This document shows positions 18,903 to 27,026 of a stretch of 34,799 nt of DNA, piece by piece. Under the pieces are notes generated by a model. That model was not told the DNA's origin and ran no database searches. It saw only the letters and a list, made by a program, of their open reading frames with translations. The stretch covers positions 1 through 34,799 of the forward strand of contig JAIRMA010000047.1 in the NCBI GenBank assembly GCA_031259085.1, read 5' to 3'. A program made the position numbers and the translations under genes. The DNA comes from Christensenellaceae bacterium. GTDB lineage: Bacteria > Bacillota > Clostridia > Christensenellales > DTU072. The first letter of the stretch is position 1, and every line of letters begins with the position of its first letter.

Positions 18903-19906
18903 TGAAGAAGATTTTAAACACACCCGAAACTTTTGTGGTTGAGATGTGCAAAGGCATCTGCAAAGCACATCCTGAATTAGAATTTGTTGAGAAATATAAA
19001 ATAGTTAAAAGAAAACACGGAAATGTAAATAAAGTAACACTAATAAGCGGCGGTGGCAGTGGCCATGAACCAGCACATGCCGGTTTTGTAGGGAAAGGCA
19101 TGTTAGATGCTGCAGTTTGCGGCGATATTTTCGCATCTCCGTCTCAAGTACAGGTTCTTAAAGCTCTTACTAATACTATATCAAATTGCGGCACATTGTT
19201 GATCATTAAAAACTACAGCGGCGATTGCATGAATTTCGATAGTGCTCGAGCTATGGCTGTTGAAGATGAAGATATGACAGTCGATTCTGTGTACGTAAAT
19301 GATGATATTGCGGTAAAAGACAGTCTCTATACTATTGGCAGAAGGGGTGTTGCTGGTACTGTTTTTGTTCATAAAATTGCTGGTGCCGCAGCAGAAGAAG
19401 GCCGTTCTCTAGAAGAAGTAAAGAAGGTAGCACAAAAAGCTATATCAAATGTAAGATCAATAGGGTTTGCTTTAACTTCATGCACAACCCCAGCTAAAGG
19501 CGCACCAACATTCGATATCGGTGATAACGAATTAGAGTATGGTGTAGGTATACATGGCGAACCTGGCATTGCTAGAGAGCCAATGAGTAGTGCTAATGCA
19601 TTAGCAAAACGCAACGTAAATGACCTCTGTGCTGATTTTCAAAAAAGTAATATGAGTCTTGAAAACGCTGAAATCGCATTGCTTATTAATGGGTTCGGTG
19701 GGACACCATTGCAAGAGTTATATCTATACAATTATGCTGTCACAAATGAACTCGAAGCTAGAGGGATTAAGATTTACAAGACGTTTGTTGGGAACTATAT
19801 GACATCTATTGATATGGCGGGTGCTTCTGTTTCTGTTCTTAGATTGGATGATGAACTTAAGAAGCTCTTAGACGCGCCTAGTGATGCTCCAGCATTTAAA
19901 GTTTAA
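18902..19906 (+). CDS. dhaK: Dihydroxyacetone kinase subunit DhaK
   Basis: Binds dihydroxyacetone covalently and presents it for phosphorylation to dihydroxyacetone phosphate, feeding glycolysis. The 334 aa length fits stand-alone DhaK. GGGSGHEPAHAG (50-61) holds the substrate-site His (H55), NYSGDCMNF (104-112) supplies the catalytic Asp (D108), and YGVGIHGEPG (213-222) carries H218, which forms the hemiaminal with the substrate in characterised enzymes. All are intact. AGAGAGG lies 11 nt before the ATG. The stand-alone form with a separate DhaL is the arrangement of PTS-dependent enzymes, unlike the fused ATP-dependent kinases. No dhaM or PTS gene is in the window, so the phosphate donor must be encoded elsewhere if this is a PTS-type enzyme. 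Confidence 0.94.
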   Translation: MKKILNTPETFVVEMCKGICKAHPELEFVEKYKIVKRKHGNVNKVTLISGGGSGHEPAHAGFVGKGMLDAAVCGDIFASPSQVQVLKALTNTISNCGTLLIIKNYSGDCMNFDSARAMAVEDEDMTVDSVYVNDDIAVKDSLYTIGRRGVAGTVFVHKIAGAAAEEGRSLEEVKKVAQKAISNVRSIGFALTSCTTPAKGAPTFDIGDNELEYGVGIHGEPGIAREPMSSANALAKRNVNDLCADFQKSNMSLENAEIALLINGFGGTPLQELYLYNYAVTNELEARGIKIYKTFVGNYMTSIDMAGASVSVLRLDDELKKLLDAPSDAPAFKV

Positions 19907-19920
19907 TTTGAGGTGATTGT

Positions 19921-20580
19921 ATGGATGTTTTAACTACTAAAAATATAATAGATATCGTAGATAAAATGGCAGAGGTTATTATCGCTAACGAAATACCCTT
20001 CTGCGAGGTTGACAGTGCAGCAGGTGATGGTGATTTTGGAATGTCTCTTGCTAAGGGCTTCAAACAATTAATGGTTGAGTGGAACAATCTTGAAACCGAT
20101 AACATTGGGGCCTTCCTTAAAAGTTGTGGCATGGTAATTATGGAATACTGCGGTGGTGCTAGTGGCCCTATATGGGGTAGCGCATTCAGAGGCGCAGCTA
20201 AGGCGTCTGGTGGGGCATCACAATTAAATGTACGTGGACTAGTTGAGATATTACGTGGTGCGATTGCCTCAATACAGAAAACTGGTGAACGCTCATTTGG
20301 TCGTGGGGCTGTCGTAGGCGATAAGACTTTAATAGACGCATTAGTGCCAGCAACGGATGCGATGGAAAAAGCCGCTGATAAAGGATTCCCATTAATAGTG
20401 TGTATGGAGAAAGCCGCAAAAGCTGCTGTCCAAGGCGCTGAGGACACCAAGAAAATTTCAGCAAGAATGGGCCGGGCTGCAAACGTCGGTGAGCGTAGCC
20501 TCGATCATCCAGATGCCGGAGCATATGGAGTCGGCGTTATTTTTACTGCAATTGCTGAATTTGCAAAAACTTTTAAATAA
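19921..20580 (+). CDS. dhaL: Dihydroxyacetone kinase subunit DhaL
   Basis: Nucleotide-binding subunit that transfers phosphate to the dihydroxyacetone held by DhaK. 219 aa, usual length. The Mg/ADP site is visible: D31, D36 and D38 in VDSAAGDGDFG (30-40), then GGASGP (78-83), GDKTLIDALVPA (133-144) and GERSLDHPDAGAYG (190-203). The residue after the third Asp is Phe (DGDFG), where the well-studied enzymes have His (D-x-D-H-G). GAGGTGAT precedes the ATG with a 14-nt gap after dhaK, and a terminator follows 25 nt later. The Asp triad is intact, so I expect an active protein. Whether it works with a PTS protein DhaM or another donor cannot be read here. Confidence 0.92.
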   Translation: MDVLTTKNIIDIVDKMAEVIIANEIPFCEVDSAAGDGDFGMSLAKGFKQLMVEWNNLETDNIGAFLKSCGMVIMEYCGGASGPIWGSAFRGAAKASGGASQLNVRGLVEILRGAIASIQKTGERSFGRGAVVGDKTLIDALVPATDAMEKAADKGFPLIVCMEKAAKAAVQGAEDTKKISARMGRAANVGERSLDHPDAGAYGVGVIFTAIAEFAKTFK

Positions 20581-20605
20581 TAACATAATAATATTTTGTT
20601 TCTCT

Positions 20606-20635
20606 GGCCATCATGTTAACCCATGATGGCCTTTA
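20606..20635 (+). terminator. Rho-independent terminator of the gldA-dhaK-dhaL operon
   Basis: A perfect 10-bp stem GGCCATCATG/CATGATGGCC (20606-20615 and 20622-20631) has a 6-nt loop and is followed by a short T-run (TTTAT). It lies 25 nt after the dhaL stop. Confidence 0.85.
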
Positions 20636-20644
20636 TAATGTAAT

Positions 20645-20785
20645 TTATTGTTGAGACTGACTAAATAGAGCATTCAACAATTCTACAAACGATTTCTGAT
20701 CAATAATATTTATATAGAAACCTCTCATTGTATCATGATGAATCTCCTCTTTTAAAGTAGCAACCTTTGTTGAAATCAAGTAATA
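20645..20785 (-). pseudogene. C-terminal gene remnant (46 codons)
   Basis: An open minus-strand frame ends at the TAA at 20647-20645 and is cut by a stop upstream. It contains the protein-like segments STKVATLKEEIHHDTMRG and YINIIDQKSFVELLNALF, with balanced helix-like composition unlike the surrounding low-complexity DNA. It has no start codon or ribosome binding site at its beginning. Family not recognised. It may be the tail of a lost gene that once converged on dhaL. Confidence 0.35.
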
Positions 20786-21592
20786 TTATAGTTATCACTA
20801 TTAGATAAAAAAATGGAAAAGCAGTAGCCTAGTATAAAACGGTAGAATGATATAAAAGTAAAATCAAACTTTTAAGCAATTAAAAAGCTAAACGCGTGTA
20901 GCTCTGTATTCAATTTATATAGAAGATCAAGAGATCTCCTTCTCTTAACAAAACAACAGAAGGATTTATTCGTGTATCTAATTATTTAATGTCGCAAATT
21001 AACAAATGGCAGGCTCTGATTTAACCTGGGTCTAAATAGTTTGCATTTAAAATATGCACACGTGCGCTTTAGCTATGAACTTGTTAACTTTAGTTACAAA
21101 TCTAACCCTTGTCTTTAAACTTTTAAGTATCTTAAATTTTCATTTTAAGCTTTAATTTTATTTTCGTTTTATAGGCGCCTCGCCGTCAAAACTATCCTCA
21201 AAATCACACTGCCAGTCGAATCTTGGCATGCCGCTTTACTAATTATATACTATTTTTTTAAGAACATAGATTAGCGCTATTTTAGGTGTAAAATTGCAAA
21301 TTAAAATTTCAATAATTTTATAGCCTTTATTATGGATGTAGTAGCTTTTTAGAGTGAACTTTTTAATGATTTCTAATATATGCACATTATTATTTCATTC
21401 AATTTCACATTTAAAGAATCATCGTTTATATCTATTTTACCACTAGTTTTAATAAATTTTAAGTATAAATCTTGGCTCTTCAGTGCTGTTATTTCGCAGT
21501 TTACGTTAAAACGGTATAAATTAAAAGTTAGTGTTTTAAAGCATGATCAAAATAAACATTTAAAGGTGATACTTATTTGTTTTTATTCATAT

Positions 21593-21877
21593 TTAAAAAT
21601 ACATTTGCTCATATAAGATGTTTTCAAATAACCAGTGTTTAGAATACTTCCTTATAATTTGAGAGTATTTAACTCGAAATCATTTATTATTATATCTAAG
21701 TTTATCATTTCGTTTTAGTAATGACTGTAGCAATTTACAATCACCATAGGCACGATTTACTTTTTTGCCTTCATTATATTTGACTAATCTACTACGCTTA
21801 TGAGCTTTTAATGCGAACAGTTTTTAATTCATCTTTTCAAAATAAGTCTGCCTTTTAACTATGTTTTTACTCCTATT
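21593..21877 (-). pseudogene. Gene remnant with two in-frame stops (about 94 codons)
   Basis: One minus-strand frame reads like protein for about 94 codons but is interrupted by TAA at 21826-21824 and TGA at 21682-21680, ending at TAA 21595-21593. Segments include KNIVKRQTYFEKMN, then LFALKAHKRSRLVKYNEGKK, VNRAYGDCKLLQSLLKRNDK, and after the second stop FRVKYSQIIRKYSKHWLFEN. The frame does not shift across the stops, which suggests fairly recent point-mutation decay. It is basic and aromatic-rich; I do not recognise the family. Confidence 0.45.
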
Positions 21878-22124
21878 TTAAATTGTTACAAATTCTAATC
21901 TCTCTATTTAGTTTCTATGATTTTTAAGAGTTATAAATTTACTGTCAAACACTACATGTTTTATAGTTTTTTCATGCCACGATAATATGTTTATAAAAAT
22001 TCTAAAATTGATCATTTTGATTATCGTGCGCTTGGGGTTAACTCGCTATATGTTATATTACCATACTCACTATCTTCGAGCTACTAGTCCCTAGTATGAC
22101 TTTAAGCTTTTCATCGTTTTATAC

Positions 22125-22310
22125 TTAAATTACCCTCTCTACCTTAAGTATCACCATAATGTTCAATTGCTGTATAATCAAGTTTCTAAGTATCCAAAAT
22201 AGCCATGTTCGTCTAAGAATTCTATTTAATGCATTAAAAAGTTCTATGTTTTGATCTCTTAGATATTGATTAACTATTTTAAAAGATGTATCTTTTGATG
22301 GAACAGACAA
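22125..22310 (-). pseudogene. Possible gene remnant, family unclear
   Basis: A 61-codon minus-strand frame contains DTSFKIVNQYLRDQNIELFN. A second frame over its 3' half gives EFLDEHGYFGYLET and, after a stop, a stretch like YSAIEHYGDT, as if a frameshift and stop codons had broken one protein. The last segment faintly recalls the first catalytic-Asp region of some DDE transposases, but this is not strong enough to name. Confidence 0.25.
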
Positions 22311-22629
22311 GGCAACAATTGCACTAACCCTCTATCTAAGAACCACTCATCATCATGATAAAATCTTATAGAACATGGAAGCTCATAGAACATTAGCTAA
22401 AATTATATTTGGTTTGCTTTTGCTTTGTTTCTAGATATAATGATTCATCTATTACTTTGTCTATTCTATATTTCTTATGTAATTTGAATAAACATCATAA
22501 CGCCTGCATATAATGCCATGAAATCTTCATGCTTTTAAAGGCAATCATCTAAGTCGTTGGCTTCTAGCTTTTCAAAAATATCATTAGATTTTTAAACATC
22601 CTAAATCGCATCTCATACATCTAGTGAGT

Positions 22630-22866
22630 TTATATGTGAACCCCTATTCCAAACATATATCGTATTGCTTTGAATGATACAACTATGTTAAACCGCAAGT
22701 ATGACTTTATCCTCATTGCTAATTTTCTTTTTATTTTTGCTATAGCCTTTTTTATTAAGGCGCGCGAGCTCACTGTTTTAACTCTCTTAAGGCCCGCGAC
22801 CTTTAAGAAATGGATCTGATCCATCAATCGATACTCATTTAATGCGTCTTTTAAAATCGGTCGCAA
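22630..22866 (-). pseudogene. Possible gene remnant, basic protein
   Basis: A 78-codon minus-strand frame reads LKDALNEYRLMDQIHFLKVA then GLKRVKTVSSRALIKKAIAK. Over the same DNA a shifted frame gives ELARLNKKGYSKNKKKISNE and DKVILAV before a stop, so the real protein may have used both frames before a frameshift. It is rich in Lys/Arg. There is no ribosome binding site. Local base composition is higher in GC (GCGCGAGCTC, GGCCCGCG) than in the flanks, as in genuine genes of the window. Confidence 0.25.
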
Positions 22867-23397
22867 TAATATAGACTAAGCTAGAGTATAACCAAATTTC
22901 GCTAAAACCTCTTGAACGAATTTTCTTATGTTAAAAATTGACGGATAGGTAAAATCTATTTTGAGGGTTAAAAATAATTAAAACAATTCTTTACATAGTC
23001 TTGTGTTGATGAGCTTTAAGCATATAGTACCTATTCTTAAATTAGATGCTTTTACTATGTTAACTATGTAATGAAATAACTTAATTTCCAAATAAGCTAA
23101 GTTAATTAAAGATATTTAGAAAAAAGGCATCTTTTTTGTTTTGACTGAAGCATAACATATAAACTAGATTGGATGAAGATAAAGTCAAAGACATTTTATT
23201 TTAATTATCAGTTGAAAATTTTGTAAAATTTGAATAATGAATATACAATATAAATCCCAATTTTAAGGGTTAATATAAATAGTTTAAATTAAAATAATTA
23301 GAGGCTTCAAATAAGGTAATCTATGTTAAGTGATTTTATATCCTTAAAAAAATTTTGCTATCTGTCACTTCAAACATCTCTAATCTCAGTTGTTGCA

Positions 23398-24450
23398 TTA
23401 AACGTCTGAGGTATTGCTAGCATCATCTGTGTTATCTGGTTCATCAACTATTTTTGTATTATTGATATCACTTTCATCAGCTTCAGTTAGACACGCTTCA
23501 TTTGACATTGAAATACTTGGTTTAATCTCATCTTGATTGGATATTTGATTTTGAGATAGTGAATCAACTCTTCCGATAAAATCTAAAACATTAACAGCAT
23601 AGTATTTCCTTTTCTGGCTTATGAAATATACAATCAAACTGATGCTAGACATCAAAACCATATAAGTTGGTACTAGGAAAATCGGAATGATTCCAAATGT
23701 AACTGCAACCGTACACATGCATATTGCAAACACAGCTAATATAACAGTCAGTATAACAGGAAATATCTTTGAAAACATTTTTGGTGTCCTTTTAATAGAT
23801 AACAAAAATGCTTTGAATACATTCTTTTCCTCAGTTATCATTATTGGTGCTAACATTATTACAAACGAAATTCGAATTGCAAGTAATATTAATATTGTTA
23901 TTATTGCAATTGTTATTGCATAGATATTCATCACATTAAATAGCAAAACTAATAGAACAATTCCAAATACAATAATGATTAAATCAACAAGTGCTCCTGT
24001 CAATGCATTAAAAGTAGAATAAGCTAAAGATAATCCCAATGTTGAAATAAGCGACATATGAAATCTTTCGTCATAACCTTGGCTCATTTTGTTATACAAT
24101 ACTTTTGTTATTGGAATAGTTGTCATTTGAATAAAAAACATAAATATTACATATACGACTATCATATTAAAAGCGACTATTCCTGTCCTGCTAGACTCGC
24201 TAGACACAAATCGCATGATCTCTTTAAATAATGCTCTGAATGAATCTATCTCGCCTTGTAACCATCTATCAAAAGCTAATCTTAATTGTTCAGAAAACTC
24301 AAAGTCAATGAAGATCATATCTGCTATGGGTCTTATTACACTTGACATAATAGCAAAAAATATTATCATCAAAATGAATGTGTATATAAAGGTTTTGAAA
24401 ATAAGACCTATGTTTATACTCAAAACTGAAAATGAATCCTTTATTATCAT
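23398..24450 (-). CDS. Multi-pass membrane protein, 350 aa (paralogue of its neighbour)
   Basis: Unnamed integral membrane protein. About six hydrophobic segments are visible: ~15-40, ~89-112, ~152-172, ~175-202, ~228-256 and ~258-278. A loop of ~50 residues separates the first two. The C-terminal ~70 residues are soluble, acidic and Ser/Asn-rich. Between helices 4 and 5 lies LAPIMITEEKN then VFKAFLLSIKRTPKMF (200-226), a pattern (APxxxxE...AF..SxxxT) seen in broad families such as DUF975 and the membrane domain of glycerophosphodiesterases; the same pattern occurs in the adjacent upstream gene. AAGG-type ribosome binding site (24451-24458); the gap to the upstream stop is 9 nt. Last gene of the minus-strand surface operon. 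A role in assembling or exporting the surface proteins is a guess from context. Confidence 0.7.
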   Translation of the reverse strand: MIIKDSFSVLSINIGLIFKTFIYTFILMIIFFAIMSSVIRPIADMIFIDFEFSEQLRLAFDRWLQGEIDSFRALFKEIMRFVSSESSRTGIVAFNMIVVYVIFMFFIQMTTIPITKVLYNKMSQGYDERFHMSLISTLGLSLAYSTFNALTGALVDLIIIVFGIVLLVLLFNVMNIYAITIAIITILILLAIRISFVIMLAPIMITEEKNVFKAFLLSIKRTPKMFSKIFPVILTVILAVFAICMCTVAVTFGIIPIFLVPTYMVLMSSISLIVYFISQKRKYYAVNVLDFIGRVDSLSQNQISNQDEIKPSISMSNEACLTEADESDINNTKIVDEPDNTDDASNTSDV

Positions 24451-24459
24451 GTCCTTACC

Positions 24460-25308
24460 TTAATCCTTTGATATTCCTTTTCTGGATTTTTTCACGTAAT
24501 AATGTGGGGTATAATCCTCTCTTTTGATTTGTTCTATTTCATAGTAAACAATCATTATATAAACTACTAAATATGAAAACAAGCATGTGTTTAACAGGAT
24601 ATCCATGCACAGTAATAGATGTTTTAAGCCAATTACAGCTATTGCTGATCCAATCAATGATTTTGCTATAACTGGAATCCATAATCCCAGAAAAATTGGT
24701 ATTATCATATCACTGGTTTTTCGAATACTCTGTGAAAAGGCGTATTTTAGTTTAACACCTGTGACTGACATAATAGGCATTATTAAGACAGTGTATGCAG
24801 TTAGAATTGCAGAGATGAATGTCATTATAGAGATTGTTGTAACAGCCATGCCAAGTGAAATATAATAATCATCTATTGTTTTCCAAAGTCCTAAAAGAGT
24901 TGTTATAACTAATTTATACAATATTAAAATAACTAAGTATGTCACAGCGGAGCAAAAAACAGGATAGAAATTATCATTGAAATCAGTTAATGGCTTGTAA
25001 AATTTAAAAACACCTACTCTAAATGATCTAGAAATAATACTTATAATAATAGAAACACAGAATATTAAAATAACAAATGTTATCAAGAGCACGAATAGAT
25101 AATTAAGTAAATTAGAATCAAATGTCCAAATTGAAAAAAATTGTTTGGGCTCAGCCGTATATGTGCTAATCATCTTAATATAATTACCACTTGGCATAAG
25201 CCAACTAAAGACAGCCCCTACAGGTAATAAGAAAAGGAAAATTGTAAAAAACCTCTTTGATCTGTCAAGTAAAAATAAATATTCAAATGTCTTTTTTAAA
25301 TATCGCAT
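24460..25308 (-). CDS. Multi-pass membrane protein, 282 aa (paralogue of its neighbour)
   Basis: Integral membrane protein with about six helices (~20-38, ~67-93, ~115-140, ~150-180, ~202-226, ~228-256), a basic N-terminus (MRYLKKTFEY) and a short basic C-terminal tail ending KKSRKGISKD. The segment LIMPIMSVTGVKLKYAF then SQSIRKTSDMIIPIF (175-206) aligns with LAPIMITEEKN...AFLLSIKRTPKMF of the next gene, so the two appear to be diverged paralogues and might form a heteromer. AAGGT lies 8 nt before the ATG, and 17 nt separate it from the 566-aa gene. No catalytic motif is visible. A specific function cannot be assigned. Confidence 0.7.
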   Translation of the reverse strand: MRYLKKTFEYLFLLDRSKRFFTIFLFLLPVGAVFSWLMPSGNYIKMISTYTAEPKQFFSIWTFDSNLLNYLFVLLITFVILIFCVSIIISIISRSFRVGVFKFYKPLTDFNDNFYPVFCSAVTYLVILILYKLVITTLLGLWKTIDDYYISLGMAVTTISIMTFISAILTAYTVLIMPIMSVTGVKLKYAFSQSIRKTSDMIIPIFLGLWIPVIAKSLIGSAIAVIGLKHLLLCMDILLNTCLFSYLVVYIMIVYYEIEQIKREDYTPHYYVKKSRKGISKD

Positions 25309-25325
25309 TAATATACCTTATCTTA

Positions 25326-27026
25326 TCATCTCTTTTTTTTCTTGCTTTTGTTATGTGGAATTGACTTTGATTCCTTGTTTATTAATCCTTGATCTTTGCT
25401 ATTTATATTTGCATCTACTTTGTTAGATTCATCAGTGGTATTAGCACTAACCAATTGTGCTTGAAGCTTTTTTTGCTTTTTAACAAGCAATACAACTATA
25501 ATAAACCCCACAACAAAGACTAAGCCCGCCAGTGCAATCAAAATATAAATCAATGTCATATTCCTAGTTACAACATTTTCGTCATTAATTATAACATAAA
25601 AATATTGATTTACATAAGATATTGTCAAGATTAACCATTCATTCCCGCGTTCAACATCCGTGACTATTATATTTTCATCAATTACATTTGATACACCAAG
25701 CTCGCTAAACGTAGACGGAATTGCAAATCTTATTCGAATCGGAGCTAGCAAAGTAGCCGTTTCACCATCTATTGTCAATTTACTATCAATCTTGTATAAT
25801 CTATTTGCTTTCTCGATACTCATAGCATTCTTAATAAATTCAAAATCTATATAATCTTCTCTAAACTCAGAGAAAGTCAATGTTAATTTTGCAGTCTGTC
25901 CTTTTAAAATCGATACAGTGCTGTCATCAAAATTAAGTGTTACTATTTTATCACTATCTGGGAAAACACCCGAGCCAATTAATTCTAAATTATAAACGCG
26001 TATTGCATTAGTATAATTTGTCTGCGCTATATCAAAGGCTTTAGCCGCAGCAAGTATTTCATCGTCATCCTTTCTTGCAAAACTTAATCTAATACGATCA
26101 AGAGCATCACTCAGTGCTTTTATAATACTGGGCGCGTATTCAGAATCTTCTTCAGCTACTCTAGTGGCCGCTAGATTAATAGTCTCAGTATAATCAATGA
26201 TAGTACCATCAGACAAAGTTATCTGATATTGCGTCATATCATACATGTCAAACAATCTTTGTAGTAAAACGTTCCCAACGCGATCTATTGCATACACATA
26301 GTATGTGCCACCAGTTTGATCTATATCAAAGTCGATATAATCGTTGTACTTAATCCCGTTATTTGATATCTTCGTGTGCTCTGCTATAACATCAACTGGT
26401 AAACTTTTTATAACAGTTGGTGTTATATCTCTATATGCATATTCATCATCATCTTCATCTGGCATAACACTAGAAAAACCTTCACCATTCTGAATGTCTC
26501 TCAAAATCATAACCGTATCTAATCCACTAGAAACATCTTTCTTTTGTACTGTGAAATAATCGTTTACAAACGCATTATACCATGACAAATAAGGACCTAA
26601 AAACTCATAGGTATCATTCAGGCCTGTCTGTTCAGGTTTTTTATAATCTATAACATTAATTAGTAATTCTGTTTCAATGGTTTCAGTCCCATCAAAAGCT
26701 GTTATAGTATAAGTGCCGTTTTCTTTGAAATAATAATACCCATATTTATAAGATATGTTAGATTCTAGCTCTATTGAATCTTCTAATATAGAACCGTCAT
26801 AATCATGCTCTAATTTCCACGACAACTCTTTTGTATAAGGCGAACAAGTAAACTCATACGCAACGCCCTCATATTCAGAATAATAGTTATCATTATATAT
26901 CTGATTTATAATCAAATCTGTTTCATCAGCTGCCTTTGTAATGCCTGTTTTGAGGCTGGTAATTAGTATGATAAATGTAATGGAAGCTATGATTATAACA
27001 ATGGATTTTTTAATCGTAATGACCAT
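25326..27026 (-). CDS. Single-pass surface protein with Ig-like domains, 566 aa
   Basis: Exported, membrane-anchored protein. Signal peptide ~1-33 (IKKSIVIIIASITFIILITS, likely cut around TKA-ADE). Residues ~45-127 look like an Ig-type beta domain (YYYFKENGTYTITAFDGTET then LLINVIDYKKPE); GTYYVYAIDRVGN (240-252) marks a second. Residues ~285-345 are helical and recall FIVAR-like spacers. A beta-rich membrane-proximal domain (~360-485) precedes one membrane helix (~492-515) and a ~50-residue cytoplasmic tail ending KSKKKKR. No LPXTG motif. The ATG lies inside the end of the giant MBG gene (17-nt overlap), with GAGGAG at 27037-27042, so it is translationally coupled. The architecture (ectodomain, helix, basic tail) mirrors the giant protein's C-terminus, suggesting that the two act together at the cell surface. 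Family not recognised. Confidence 0.75.
   Translation of the reverse strand: MVITIKKSIVIIIASITFIILITSLKTGITKAADETDLIINQIYNDNYYSEYEGVAYEFTCSPYTKELSWKLEHDYDGSILEDSIELESNISYKYGYYYFKENGTYTITAFDGTETIETELLINVIDYKKPEQTGLNDTYEFLGPYLSWYNAFVNDYFTVQKKDVSSGLDTVMILRDIQNGEGFSSVMPDEDDDEYAYRDITPTVIKSLPVDVIAEHTKISNNGIKYNDYIDFDIDQTGGTYYVYAIDRVGNVLLQRLFDMYDMTQYQITLSDGTIIDYTETINLAATRVAEEDSEYAPSIIKALSDALDRIRLSFARKDDDEILAAAKAFDIAQTNYTNAIRVYNLELIGSGVFPDSDKIVTLNFDDSTVSILKGQTAKLTLTFSEFREDYIDFEFIKNAMSIEKANRLYKIDSKLTIDGETATLLAPIRIRFAIPSTFSELGVSNVIDENIIVTDVERGNEWLILTISYVNQYFYVIINDENVVTRNMTLIYILIALAGLVFVVGFIIVVLLVKKQKKLQAQLVSANTTDESNKVDANINSKDQGLINKESKSIPHNKSKKKKR

Larger units (their letters stand above)
20636..23397. 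other. Long non-coding, probably decayed region between convergent operons
   Basis: About 2.7 kb of very AT-rich DNA with no intact gene. Four minus-strand patches look protein-coding but are broken; they are listed separately (20645-20785, 21593-21877, 22125-22310, 22630-22866). A 78-codon plus-strand frame at 21380-21616 overlaps one of these patches, has no ribosome binding site and a low-complexity product, so I reject it. No tRNA, CRISPR array or complete insertion sequence is seen. The simplest reading is a graveyard of one or more minus-strand genes. Confidence 0.55.

Noticed and set aside
20931-20946. Hairpin AAGAGA/TCTCTT
   Set aside because: A six-pair stem without T-run or gene context; frequent by chance.
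21166-21240. tRNA-like arm TGCCA-GTCGAATCT-TGGCA
   Set aside because: The loop resembles a T-loop, but no acceptor, D or anticodon arms can be drawn around it and the TTC of the T-loop is missing.
21380-21616. 78-codon plus-strand ORF
   Set aside because: It has no ribosome binding site and a low-complexity product, and it overlaps the more protein-like minus-strand remnant at 21593-21877.
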